Source: Chitinophagaceae bacterium (GTDB lineage: Bacteria > Bacteroidota > Bacteroidia > Chitinophagales > Chitinophagaceae). From it: a DNA stretch of 32,782 nucleotides. This document shows positions 9,328-17,329 of this stretch, one piece after another. The notes beneath the pieces are model-generated. The model was not told where the DNA came from, searched no databases, and saw only the letters and a program-made list of their open reading frames with translations. The stretch covers positions 1-32,782 of the forward strand of contig PMSV01000005.1 of the NCBI GenBank assembly GCA_003168265.1, written 5' to 3'. A program made the translations under genes and the position numbers. Within the stretch, counting starts at the first letter, position 1. Each line of letters begins with the position of its first letter.

Positions 9328-10344
9328 ATGGAAATATTCGAGTATAAAGAACCTTTCAGGATGGAATGCGGGTTGGAACTGCCCGGCTTAAAGATTGCCT
9401 TTCATCGTTATGGGTACGAGGACCCAAAAGGGAAAAAGCTGGTCTGGATTTGCCATGCGCTCACGGCAAATTCCGAAGTGGAGGAATGGTGGAGGGGGCT
9501 GGTAGGAAAGGGGAGTTTTTTTGACCCGGCTGCGTATTATATAATTTGCGCCAATATACTTGGTTCCTGCTATGGGTCGAGCGGACCGCTGAGTCAGAAC
9601 CCTGCAACTGGGGGAGCTTATTTTAGCAAATTCCCTCCAGTTACCATCCGCGATATGGTCAGGGCCCATATCCTCTTGCGGGAGCATTTGGGTATACCGC
9701 ATATCGACCTGCTGATGGGTGGGAGCATGGGGGGATACCAGGCGCTGGAATGGGCTTTTATGGAGAAAGAAAGGATCGGATCTCTATTTCTGACCGCCAC
9801 TTCTGCCCGTGAAAGCGCCTGGGGCATCGCGATACATAGCGCCCAGCGTCTTGCCATCGAAGCGGATTGCAGTTGGAAGGATATGGATTCAAGGGCCGGA
9901 TACCATGGATTGAAGGCGGCTAGAGCCATGGGCATTTTGTCCTACCGGAATTATGGCTTGCTGGTGGATAAACAAACCGACCCTGACAAGGACAAGACGG
10001 ATGATTTTAAAGCCTCCTCTTATATCATTCACCAAGGCGAAAAATTGGCCGCACGATTTAATGCCTATAGTTATTGGCTTCTTACCAAATCCATGGATAG
10101 TCATAGTATTTCAAGAGGACGGGGATTGAGTGCCGCAGAAGCACTTAGACTTTTACCGCAGCGCACTCTGCTAATAGGGATCAACAGCGATATTCTCTGT
10201 CCAATAGAAGAAATGCGGTTCCTAAGAGAGAACATTCCGAATTCAATCCTGGTGGAGATTGATTCCGCTTATGGTCATGATGGTTTTCTGGTAGAAACGG
10301 AGAGCATATCCTTCCAACTGAAAGAATGGATGATGAAAAAATGA
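9328..10344 (+). CDS. metX: Homoserine O-acetyltransferase, MetX-type alpha/beta hydrolase
   Basis: This 338-residue cytoplasmic enzyme activates homoserine by acylation, the first committed step to methionine. Family landmarks are in order: CHALTANSE (oxyanion region, residues 42-50), ANILGSCYGSSGPLSQNPATG (75-95, the MetX signature), nucleophile elbow GGSMGG with catalytic S133, acid D288 in INSDILCP, and catalytic H317 in AYGHDGFL. The whole catalytic triad is intact and the length is normal. It is transcribed away from osmC-metZ, whose second gene supplies the next step (homocysteine formation), so the three genes form a compact methionine locus. The product ester (acetyl or succinyl) cannot be settled from sequence; acetyl is the default for MetX. 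Confidence 0.88.
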   Translation: MEIFEYKEPFRMECGLELPGLKIAFHRYGYEDPKGKKLVWICHALTANSEVEEWWRGLVGKGSFFDPAAYYIICANILGSCYGSSGPLSQNPATGGAYFSKFPPVTIRDMVRAHILLREHLGIPHIDLLMGGSMGGYQALEWAFMEKERIGSLFLTATSARESAWGIAIHSAQRLAIEADCSWKDMDSRAGYHGLKAARAMGILSYRNYGLLVDKQTDPDKDKTDDFKASSYIIHQGEKLAARFNAYSYWLLTKSMDSHSISRGRGLSAAEALRLLPQRTLLIGINSDILCPIEEMRFLRENIPNSILVEIDSAYGHDGFLVETESISFQLKEWMMKK

Positions 10345-10395
10345 TGGGCCGTTGAAACCAAGCCCACCATCTGTCTTCCTACTTCTGATTTTTAT

Positions 10396-11874
10396 CTACC
10401 AACTTAGTTTTCCCTGATAATAGTCCAGCACTTTTATACGCAGGATATAAATGTATTTTGCCTGAGCCAGGTTAATAGAGGCCCGGTCCAGGTTGTTTTT
10501 TGCTATCACGTAAAGGTCTGAATTGATCACCCCTTCATTGAAACGGATTTCCTGGGTACGGAAGGCTTCTGTGTAAGCGGCCACCTGGTCGATATAGGCT
10601 TTATATTGTTTATAGGCAGCGATCATGTTCTGATAAGCCAGTTCCACATTTTGCTGAAGAGTCATGCGTGCCGAATGTGCACTGTACTCGGAGTTTTGCA
10701 GATTGATCTTCGCTTGTTTGACATTGTTTCTTGCCTTAAAATAATTCAAGATGGGTATGCTGAGCGATAGTCCAACCTGGGTGTACATATTATTATTGAA
10801 CTGACTGCCGAAGGATGCCTGCTCTGAAGTTTCTGATTGATTGGGGGCGAGGACCGGATATTGAGTGCCATTTACATTGACAAAGGCCGATGTTGGCTGA
10901 TTGGTTACGGGGCCGAAAATCGTATTTGTAGCAAGGTTCGAATAATTGGAACTTAGGCTTCCATAAAGGGAAAGCACCGGATAATATTGCCCTCTGGTCG
11001 TTGCCAGGGCTTTTTGAAATGATTTGATATTCAGGTCGGCTGATTTTATCGCGGGGATGATTTTCAGGGCTCCCTGATAAATCGCATCTGCATCGAGGCT
11101 AGTGTCCTGCGCCTGCAAATCCGTCATTATTCTTTCGAATTGGACATTTCGGTTATATGAAATATTCATGAGCTGATAGAGTCCCACTTTTGCTGTTTCA
11201 AGGTTGTTGACCGCCGTAGCGATATTTGCCAGGTCCCCTGAATAAGCTCCTCTGAGATTGTAGAGATCGGAGAGAAGCAATAATGCGCCTTCCTGGTTTT
11301 GCCTTTCCAGGCGGTTTAGCTGCTTGAGATCGACATCGGCCTGTTCCCGTGATATATTTAGCAGATCCTGAGCGGTCAATACCTGCAAATAAGCATTGAG
11401 CACATTTATGGAAATAACATCCTTTTGTTGTTGCAGGTCCATCTTTGAAGCTTCATAGGCAAACTGTGTCTGCCGGATACCGTTCTGCACCTGGAGGCCA
11501 CTGAAAAGGGTTAGATTTCCCGAGAGATAGTAGCTTCCCACATTCTGTTCCTGGTTGATATAGGTATAAGTCGTCGGGTTGATACTTTTTCCAAAATTGT
11601 CTCCCTGACTGACGCCTGCACTGATAAGCGGAAACAGATATCCCATGGCCTGCAGGCGGTTGACAGCAGCCGATCGCATTTTGATGTCGTTCTGTTCTAC
11701 CAGCAGGTTGTTTTTTATAGCCAGGTCTACGCATTCCTTCAGATTCAACAGGGGGGCATTTACAGATGAATCATTTTGACCGTAGGCGCTGCCTGATAGG
11801 AAGGAAGTGTATAAAGAAGCCAGGAGCAGGACGAGGCAGGATTGCTTCAGGAATAGTTGTCGAGTGATTTTCAT
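10396..11874 (-). CDS. TolC family outer-membrane efflux protein
   Basis: This 492-residue outer-membrane factor forms the exit duct of a tripartite exporter. It has a signal peptide (residues ~1-33, ending in SGSAYGQ). Two OEP repeats follow, with long helical coiled-coil stretches such as LNLKECVDLAIKNN (family N-terminal motif), LQQQKDVISINVLNAYLQVL and, in the second half, LQQNVELAYQNMIAAYKQY. NSDLYVIAKNNLDRASINLAQAKY is the usual C-terminal helix. Length fits the family. The gene starts 16 bp after the ABC ATPase gene on the same strand, so the two are almost certainly co-transcribed. No permease or HlyD/MacA-type adaptor lies between them or next to them, which is unusual for such a pair. 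Confidence 0.88.
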   Translation of the reverse strand: MKITRQLFLKQSCLVLLLASLYTSFLSGSAYGQNDSSVNAPLLNLKECVDLAIKNNLLVEQNDIKMRSAAVNRLQAMGYLFPLISAGVSQGDNFGKSINPTTYTYINQEQNVGSYYLSGNLTLFSGLQVQNGIRQTQFAYEASKMDLQQQKDVISINVLNAYLQVLTAQDLLNISREQADVDLKQLNRLERQNQEGALLLLSDLYNLRGAYSGDLANIATAVNNLETAKVGLYQLMNISYNRNVQFERIMTDLQAQDTSLDADAIYQGALKIIPAIKSADLNIKSFQKALATTRGQYYPVLSLYGSLSSNYSNLATNTIFGPVTNQPTSAFVNVNGTQYPVLAPNQSETSEQASFGSQFNNNMYTQVGLSLSIPILNYFKARNNVKQAKINLQNSEYSAHSARMTLQQNVELAYQNMIAAYKQYKAYIDQVAAYTEAFRTQEIRFNEGVINSDLYVIAKNNLDRASINLAQAKYIYILRIKVLDYYQGKLSW

Positions 11875-11890
11875 TTCTTTTTGCTTCGAA

Positions 11891-12568
11891 TTAGGATTTG
11901 ATTTCTATCCGGCCGTCCAGCAGATCAATTATGCGAGTGCCATATTCGGCATTCTTTTCGGAATGTGTTACTTGTACAATCGTTACGCCTTCCTGGCGGT
12001 TCAACTCCTGAAATAGCGTCATGATCTCCTCTCCCTGCTTTGAATTCAGGTTGCCGGTGGGTTCGTCTGCCAGTAATAGTTTGGGCCGGGCCACAAGGGC
12101 ACGGGCAATTCCTACCAATTGCTGCTGTCCACCGGACAATTGCGAGGGAAAAAGGTCTTTTTTACCCACAATTTGGAATCGATCCAGCGCATCTGAAACA
12201 ATCGATTGCCGCGCGGAGGATTTGAGATTCTGGTAGATCAGCGGGGTTTCGATATTTTCATAAACCGTCAGTTCATCGATCAGGTGGTAGGCCTGGAAAA
12301 CAAAGCCGATATGTTGTTTATAAATCTGGGATCGTTGTTTCTCTTTTAACTGGTGTACCGGATTACCCAGAAAATGGTATTGTCCTTCGGAGGGCTCATC
12401 CAGCATGCCCAATACATTGAGCAGGGTCGATTTGCCGGAACCCGAAGGTCCCATGATGGATATGAATTCTCCCTGACTAATGGAGAGATCGATGTCTTTT
12501 AAAATAAAGGTCCTGATCCCGCCGATTGTTATCCATTTAGAAATATGTTTCAGTTCAATCATCAGCAA
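11891..12568 (-). CDS. ABC transporter ATP-binding protein, MacB/LolD type
   Basis: This 225-residue stand-alone nucleotide-binding domain would power a MacB/FtsX-type mechanotransmission permease. It has Walker A GPSGSGKST (40-48), Q-loop FQAYHLIDEL (Q92), ABC signature LSGGQ (144-148), Walker B LLLADEPTGNL (164-174) and H-loop VTHSE (H202). After the signature, the usual LSGGQQQRVAIARAL reads LSGGQQQLVGIARAL, with the common Arg replaced by Leu; catalytic residues are intact. The first ATG (12568) gives MLMIELKH; ATG 12562 is equally good. It is the promoter-proximal gene of the ATPase-TolC unit. Its missing permease may be one of the MacB-like proteins at 19.4-32.6 kb, whose middle unit carries a related upstream element. 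Confidence 0.9.
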   Translation of the reverse strand: MLMIELKHISKWITIGGIRTFILKDIDLSISQGEFISIMGPSGSGKSTLLNVLGMLDEPSEGQYHFLGNPVHQLKEKQRSQIYKQHIGFVFQAYHLIDELTVYENIETPLIYQNLKSSARQSIVSDALDRFQIVGKKDLFPSQLSGGQQQLVGIARALVARPKLLLADEPTGNLNSKQGEEIMTLFQELNRQEGVTIVQVTHSEKNAEYGTRIIDLLDGRIEIKS

Positions 12569-12696
12569 TTGTTATTTTTTGGTTAGCTGTCCCGGTGAAT
12601 TGAAGGCTTCCCCCCTCTAAGGTCGATTAATTTAATGTCCTGTTGCATTTGCTGTTTTAAACCGATGTTTTTTTGACGGATCAGTTGCCCTGCATG

Positions 12697-12884
12697 TTAC
12701 CTAATAATATACCGAAATCGAATAGCCTTGATTTACAAGGAGCTATATAGGTTTGTGGTCCCTGCCAGTCCGTTTCCGATACAGGAAGTGTACGCTTTTG
12801 GTACAGCATGACTCGTCCGGCTAAAGCTATACAGTTGAATGAATAAATCCTGGGAAGACTATACATAGTCGATAATTAAAGATA
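12697..12884 (-). repeat. Shared upstream regulatory block, copy 1
   Basis: This block aligns in order with 27957-28142. Shared elements on the plus strand are TAATAATAT/TAACTATAT, GATTTACA, GATACAGG/GTTACAGG, TGTACG-C/G-TTTTGGTACAG, GTCCGGCTA, CTATACAG, GAATAAATCCTG, ACTATAC and TTAAAGAT. It lies 130-315 bp upstream of the minus-strand ATPase gene. The other copy lies at a similar distance upstream of a minus-strand permease gene. Length is nearly equal in both copies. I read it as a conserved promoter/operator region, though a duplicated segment without function is possible. Confidence 0.65.
12789..12805. promoter_or_regulatory. TGTAC-N7-GTACA inverted repeat, putative operator copy 1
   Basis: Five-base arms TGTAC and GTACA are separated by GCTTTTG. 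The same element with seven-base arms occurs at 28043-28063. The centre lies about 229 bp upstream of the ATPase start. Symmetry and recurrence suggest a dimeric regulator site; the regulator is not in this window. Confidence 0.45.
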
Positions 12885-12907
12885 CTTGATTGTTTTTAGG
12901 CTTAAAA

Positions 12908-12944
12908 GGGGGACGGGGCCTTGACCTTTGGCGTAGCCGCCCCC
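12908..12944. other. GC-rich hairpin in the non-coding stretch
   Basis: GGGGG pairs with CCCCC; then, after one bulged A, CGG pairs with CCG. An inner GCC/GGC pair closes a short loop. It stands out from its AT-rich surroundings. A T-rich segment (GCTTTTTAG) follows on the plus strand. It could be a terminator or part of a small RNA; there is no further evidence. Confidence 0.35.
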
Positions 12945-13226
12945 GCTTCCTGCTTTTTAGTCCTCCGTGTTTTTTGTGAGACTGGCAGGGGGTTAGATTA
13001 TCGCTGAAGCCATGGAGTCTGATTTCATTACAGGCTGCTATGCTTTTTGCAATGCGCCGGCAGGCTTGTTCAAAGCTCTCCTAACTGATATAAAGATTAG
13101 GTTCTTCTTTGGTAATGCCGTTCATTCTGATTCGTCCGGCTATAGCTATTGGCCGGGTTAAAATATTTCTTCAAAGCAGGTCCGGCTAAATTATATTGCA
13201 GACCATTCCCTGAAAAAGGTTATGAT

Positions 13227-14261
13227 ATGATCTCGAAGAATATATTTTGGATAATACTGCTTTTGACGATGGCTTCCTGCCATTCTAATAAGGGCCGGCT
13301 GGAGGTCAGTAGTTTTTCCGGAAACGGGGTGATGCAGATGGCAGATGGCGGCCCAAAAGAGGCTGCATTTGCCAATCCGATGGGGATTGCGGCGGATGAT
13401 AGCGGAAATATTTATGTGGCCGACTCTCATAATAACAGGATCTGCAAGGTCAATTCCAAAGGAAGAGTGACAACCATCGCAGGGAGTGGTAAAGAGGGGT
13501 CTGAAGACGGGCAGGGAGCTGCTGCCAGCTTTTTTTATCCTACTGCACTGGCCCTTGATCATGCCGGGAATATATATGTGACCGATTCTCATAATAATCT
13601 AATCCGCAAAATCAGCCCAGGTGGTATGGTCACCACCTTGATCGGACGCAGAAAGGGCAGCGATACGGTGAGACTGGATAATCCGAATGGGATCGCAATA
13701 GATCAGCGCGGAAATGTCCTTTTTACGGATTATATGAATAATGTCGTCAGAAAGATCTTCCCTGATGGAAGGACTGTAATAGTAGCGGGAATCGTCGGGG
13801 ATCCAGGCATTGTCAATGGGGAGGCCGATTCAGCGAAATTTTACCTTCCCTGGGGCATAGCCGTTGATAAGTCTAATAATATTTATGTTGCTGATTCTTA
13901 TAATAATATGATAAGGCGTATCAGTTCCGATGGAAGGGTTTCGGTTCTGGCCGGGAAAATTAAGAAGGGCCATGCCGATGGAAGGGATACTACAGCTTCT
14001 TTCTTCCACCCTGCCGGACTTGCAACGGACCGGGATGGCAATATATATGTGGCTGACCTTGCCAATCAGAGAATCCGGAAGATCAACCCTGAAGGATGGG
14101 TCGAGACCATAGCCGGAAACGGAAAAAGAGGATCTGCCAATGACTTTGATACCCTTGCCAGTTTTGACAAACCCTATGGCCTTGCAATCGATAAGGCCGG
14201 CAATATTTTTGTCGCCGATTTCCTCAATAACCAGGTCCGGAAGATCAGTCCTGCCAACTAA
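13227..14261 (+). CDS. NHL-repeat beta-propeller lipoprotein
   Basis: This 344-residue exported protein carries six NHL repeats, enough for a closed six-bladed propeller. The start at 13227 gives MISKNIFWIILLLTMASC, a lipoprotein signal with Cys18 as the probable lipidated residue. Upstream in-frame codons (from a TTG at 13149) add only an implausible leader. The repeats follow the pattern D-x-x-G-N-I-Y-V-A-D-S-x-N-N-x-I-R-K-I-x-P-x-G-x-V-x-T-I-A-G, seen at DDSGNIYVADSHNN, DHAGNIYVTDSHNN, DQRGNVLFTDYMNN, DKSNNIYVADSYNN, DRDGNIYVADLANQ and DKAGNIFVADFLNN. Such proteins bind ligands or partners in the periplasm or at the cell surface; the specific role is unknown. It is transcribed away from the ATPase-TolC pair and stands alone. 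Confidence 0.85.
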   Translation: MISKNIFWIILLLTMASCHSNKGRLEVSSFSGNGVMQMADGGPKEAAFANPMGIAADDSGNIYVADSHNNRICKVNSKGRVTTIAGSGKEGSEDGQGAAASFFYPTALALDHAGNIYVTDSHNNLIRKISPGGMVTTLIGRRKGSDTVRLDNPNGIAIDQRGNVLFTDYMNNVVRKIFPDGRTVIVAGIVGDPGIVNGEADSAKFYLPWGIAVDKSNNIYVADSYNNMIRRISSDGRVSVLAGKIKKGHADGRDTTASFFHPAGLATDRDGNIYVADLANQRIRKINPEGWVETIAGNGKRGSANDFDTLASFDKPYGLAIDKAGNIFVADFLNNQVRKISPAN

Positions 14262-14405
14262 TTACTCCACTTAAGGCTTGAATCCCGGATTTAGAAATTA
14301 TTCCCGAAATAGGAGAATGTGTTTTCTCATTCTAACGCAATTAATTGTATTTCATTGAGTTAAATATTGGCAAGATAGTGGAATGTCTATGGAAAATCAT
14401 AATTT

Positions 14406-15071
14406 ATGAAAATAAATCGATCTACTAAAATGCTTAAGGCAAAGTCTATGCTTTTGATCTTATTCTGTTTACCGGCTTTTTGCTTAATTGCCGCAAACAC
14501 CCCGGTCCACGGTTCTTCTGAGGGTTCTGGACTGAATTCGGCCCTGAGTTCTTTTAACGCTAAGAAGGTGAATGAAAACTCGATCAGCCTTAGCTGGACT
14601 GCTATTAATGAAAGCGGGTTTAGTCATTATGAGCTTGAAAGCAGCCTGGATGGCTTGAACTTCCAACAGCATGGCCTGGTCATGACAGAGGAGAATAACA
14701 AGGATATGATCACTTATGCCTATACGGATCACTTGAAGACCAGCGCGAGCGGTCCTGTTTATTACAGACTTAAAGTGGTGGACATGAAAGGCAATAGCAG
14801 TTATTCAGCCATAGTTGTGGTCAATTCTTCTAAAGCAAGTGTGAATACAGACATGGTCAATGCCTATTCGAATTCGGACCAGGAATTTGCCGATAAAAAA
14901 TTTGATTTTGAGATCTATAATGCGAAAGGTACCGTGGTAAAGATGAAAACAGGTTTGAACCAAGAAAGCCTTCAGGGTCTTGATTTTTCTGAACTGGGAA
15001 TTGGTTCCTACCAGATGAAAACGATCTCGGGATCCAAGGTTTCATTTCAGAAATTCATAAGGTTGAATTGA
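14406..15071 (+). CDS. Secreted protein with fibronectin-like domain and probable T9SS type A tail
   Basis: This 221-residue exported protein has an N-terminal signal peptide (MLLILFCLPAFCLIAANT; the start could also be the ATG at 14430). Residues ~48-140 resemble the fibronectin-like unit common just before T9SS tails: ISLSWTAINESGFSHYELESS then YYRLKVVDMKGNSSYS. Residues ~165-221 look like a T9SS type A sorting domain: FEIYNAKGTVVKMKTG, then LGIGSYQMKTISG and the basic end FQKFIRLN. There is no recognisable enzyme domain, so this may be a remnant of a larger secreted protein or a small surface protein. It is a single gene ending at a strong terminator. Confidence 0.7.
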   Translation: MKINRSTKMLKAKSMLLILFCLPAFCLIAANTPVHGSSEGSGLNSALSSFNAKKVNENSISLSWTAINESGFSHYELESSLDGLNFQQHGLVMTEENNKDMITYAYTDHLKTSASGPVYYRLKVVDMKGNSSYSAIVVVNSSKASVNTDMVNAYSNSDQEFADKKFDFEIYNAKGTVVKMKTGLNQESLQGLDFSELGIGSYQMKTISGSKVSFQKFIRLN

Positions 15072-15129
15072 TCGAACCGACTCTTTGGTTCTCTATTCTT
15101 ATATTGGCTGTTTTTAATGTTGCGATTCG

Positions 15130-15155
15130 GCAGTGGAATTTTCCACTGCTTTTTT
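15130..15155 (+). terminator. Strong hairpin terminator
   Basis: GCAGTGGA / TCCACTGC forms an 8-bp stem around the 4-nt loop ATTT and is followed by six T (15150-15155). It lies 58 bp after the stop of the T9SS-tail protein. Confidence 0.88.
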
Positions 15156-15163
15156 GTTGGAGC

Positions 15164-15364
15164 CTAACGGGAGAGCTGCAATTCCTGATCCGCGAGTTGT
15201 TTTACTTCTTTTAACTCTTCTTCGGAATCCTGTTTGAAAAAATGGTGAACTTTCTTATAGTTGCCATTTACAATGGAGTAGATGTCCATTTTCTTGAAAT
15301 TGGGATATCTTTTCTCAAACTCCAGTATCATTGATTGAAGTCGGCCTTGAACCTGGGTTTCCAT
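15164..15364 (-). CDS. Small hypothetical protein
   Basis: This 66-residue protein is charged and mostly helical by appearance. From METQVQGRLQ it continues through EKRYPNFKKMDIYSIV to an acidic-basic C-terminal helix (EEELKEVKQLADQELQ). I chose ATG 15364; the same frame is open to an ATG at 15394, adding MYLIPSKFHT. I do not recognise a family. Amino-acid composition looks like a real cytoplasmic protein, and it sits just after a plus-strand terminator. It is followed upstream by another small minus-strand gene. Confidence 0.5.
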   Translation of the reverse strand: METQVQGRLQSMILEFEKRYPNFKKMDIYSIVNGNYKKVHHFFKQDSEEELKEVKQLADQELQLSR

Positions 15365-15464
15365 TGTGTGAAATTTTGAAGGGATAAGATACAATGAAAA
15401 CCCTTACCCGGGAGGGGATGGAATCCGGTCTTTCATTTGGGAATGCCAGGCCGAATCCCAGATT

Positions 15465-15662
15465 TTATTTGACTTTTTTCTTTTTTACCAGGTAGGGAAC
15501 AAAAAGCTTGCTTGCCTTTTCCAGCCTTTTTTTGAATTTTCTCTCTGATACTGAATCAGTTTTGAAGTCGGAAAGAGCGGTGGACAGCCTATCAAAAACC
15601 TCTTTTTTTGCCTCTTTCTTGCTGATATTTTCAGTCTTTTTCTTTTTTGTTTCTGTTGCCAT
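15465..15662 (-). CDS. Small lysine-rich hypothetical protein
   Basis: This 65-residue protein is very basic, with lysine clusters at both ends (ETKKKKTENISKKEAKK and LVKKKKVK) around a helical core (FDRLSTALSDFKTDSVSE, KFKKRLEKASKLF). No domain is recognised. The composition resembles small nucleic-acid-binding or histone-like proteins, but that is only a resemblance. The minus strand upstream of its ATG has an AT-rich stretch that could serve as a promoter. Confidence 0.55.
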   Translation of the reverse strand: MATETKKKKTENISKKEAKKEVFDRLSTALSDFKTDSVSERKFKKRLEKASKLFVPYLVKKKKVK

Positions 15663-16140
15663 ATTAACTTGTTTTATAATTTGATAGCCTAAATTTAATA
15701 CAAACTTAATATAGCCAATGTTAAGTTTTCGGGCGGAAGGCGGGGATTGAGGTCTTTATTTGCTATATCCCTTTTTACTCAATTCTGCAATAACCAACTT
15801 TTCCAAACTATTCTCAATGGTTGAGGAGCGTCCAAGATGCCTATCTGGTAGTTTATTTTGTCCAGCCTCCCAGGTCTTTTTGATGCAGATAGATCAAGAT
15901 GGGTTCCGCTGAGGCAAATGAGGAAAATGAATCTTCAGATTTTGAGGCTTTGAACCAGCATTGATGAATAGAATTCCAGGGAATAGGAATCTGCAAACAG
16001 GGAGGCTAGGGAGTCCAGACCTGGCGGGTTAAGAATATCCATCGCTTTTCAGGCAAAAAAAACGCCTGTATTAATTTTTCTGTAAATGAAATATAAACAA
16101 ATGATTGAATCGAATCAGGAACCTGGCAGAGCTGTTCCTT
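15663..16140. other. 478-bp stretch without an intact gene
   Basis: No ORF with a start is convincing. On the minus strand, 15756-15893 reads as 45 protein-like codons without an ATG (ending LEKLVIAELSKKGYSK and stop), perhaps the tail of a decayed gene. A CAGGC-N9-GCCTG hairpin lies at 16050-16068. The rest shows nothing I can name. Confidence 0.4.
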
Positions 16141-16449
16141 TTATTGAATGAGGCTATGGTTCTTTATGGAAAGCAGGTTCAGCAAATAAAAAATCACAGC
16201 CAGGGTGATGGAAAGGTAGAAGAGAACTTTTGTGCACATCAGGCAGCCAATCTCTAATTTTACCAGCGCCGACTTCGTGAGATCCCATTCGGCTTTGAGG
16301 TGATCGAACCTGATATTCCCATATCTGCTGCTGGTAAAGCGGTTCTTATACCTCAGTTTCAGTCTCTGGCTTTGCCAGATATTAAGCGCTTCGCTTATCA
16401 GGGCGATAACAATTGCAGGCACCCACCAGGAAGCCAAGGTAATGAGCAT
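16141..16449 (-). CDS. Hypothetical membrane protein with two hydrophobic segments
   Basis: This 102-residue protein has a hydrophobic segment near the N-terminus (residues 1-22, LASWWVPAIVIALISEALNI). A central basic, soluble-looking portion follows (RLKLRYKNRFTSSRYGN), then a second segment (residues ~75-93, VLFYLSITLAVIFYLLNLL). A CLMC pair sits just before the second segment and could bind metal or form a disulfide. No family is recognised. The layout suggests a small inner-membrane protein with two membrane passes. Confidence 0.5.
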   Translation of the reverse strand: MLITLASWWVPAIVIALISEALNIWQSQRLKLRYKNRFTSSRYGNIRFDHLKAEWDLTKSALVKLEIGCLMCTKVLFYLSITLAVIFYLLNLLSIKNHSLIQ

Positions 16450-16693
16450 AGTTTCAATGATTAATCAGACTAAAAAAATGGACCCCAAAAATTACTGAAA
16501 ATTTAGGAGATTTTCTTCTTGTTTGGAAATAATCAGAGATTGTTATTTGTTAAACGAACATTGATTACAAAGCCCACCGCATAACAGGGGGCTCAAGATA
16601 TGTTTTTATACCAAAACTCTACATGCTGCAATCTCAAGAGGGGTTTTTTAGACAGTCCAATCTGGTTTTGCACAAATGTGCATCCTGTCTGCA

Positions 16694-17256
16694 CTAAAGT
16701 TTTTCCCATTTCAGATAACCCAGGTTTAATTCGTCTACTTCAGGACATGGGATTGATGCCGGTTGAAGCCTGATTCGGTATTGGTTCTTGAATTTTTCGG
16801 GCAGAATGTCTTCAATGGCATAGAGGTCGTCCACATCCACTCCGTATTTATCATCGATATGGGATTCAGCACCCGGAAACCCAGCGTGTTTAAAGAAGGC
16901 GGACTCTTTACCCCTTCGTACGGCCTCCCCCTTATCCGGAGCGGCAATCAGGATTTTGTAGTGGAATTCTTCGAATTCCTGACTGCGATAACCGCCAAGG
17001 TTTAGAAAAAACAGCCTGGGAGCAACTGGGGAAGGGCCAATATCATTGCAAGGGCCTGTTATCCGAACCTCGTAACCATCCACTGTATTTACTTTACGCC
17101 ATGCGTCAAGATACAGTTTCCCCTCACTCTCCGGCCAAAAATCGAGCAGGTCGTGTTTGAGGGAGTTGATGCTTTCCCCGATTCCAAAAATACATCATGT
17201 TGTTCAATATTCCTTCCGAGTGGCATTGAGCCTAGAAGTACCATAAATAGGTTCAT
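16694..17256 (-). pseudogene. DUF1543 domain protein, broken by one frameshift
   Basis: Two minus-strand frames together encode one DUF1543-like protein of about 187 residues. The first frame starts at ATG 17256 (MNLFMVLLGSMPLGRNIEQHDVF), the usual start of this family. It then goes out of frame at a run of five T on the coding strand (A at 17186-17190 on plus). Restoring a sixth T gives HDVFFGIGESINSLKHDL, then FWPESEGKLYLDAWRKV and VDGYEVRI, continuous with the second frame, which ends LGYLKWEKL. Family function is not established. It is divergent from the LysE-type gene with a 73-bp gap. A single homopolymer deletion may be a real mutation or an assembly error. Confidence 0.8.
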
Positions 17257-17329
17257 ACCAAAGTTTTGGGCAAGATACAATTCATGCTGCCGTGAAAGAT
17301 TTTTTGGGAATTATCTTTATCTTCCATTG

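Larger units (their letters stand above)
12569..13226. other. Gene-free stretch upstream of the ATPase-TolC unit
   Basis: No convincing coding frame is present in these ~650 bp between the ATPase start and the NHL lipoprotein start. It holds a ~185-bp block that recurs at 27.96 kb, with an inverted repeat, and a GC-rich hairpin at 12908-12944. It also holds two further copies of the short motif TCCGGCTATAGCTAT or TCCGGCTAAA (13131-13150 and 13181-13190). Both divergent transcription units probably start here. Confidence 0.6.

Noticed and set aside
10345-10395. Bidirectional terminator between metX and tolC
   Set aside because: Only a 5-bp TGGGC/GCCCA stem with a 12-nt loop and no T-run; too weak to call.
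12697-12884. Sigma-54 promoter or mobile element for the shared block
   Set aside because: No GG-N10-GC promoter pattern was found in the conserved core, and the block has no terminal inverted repeats or target-site duplication that I can see.
13149-13226. Longer N-terminus of the NHL lipoprotein from a TTG codon
   Set aside because: It would place the clear lipoprotein signal peptide 26 residues inside the protein and covers non-coding motif DNA; ATG 13227 is better.
17153-17329. N-terminal extension of the LysE-type exporter
   Set aside because: The extension is mostly the antisense of the DUF1543 gene and precedes the natural first membrane helix.
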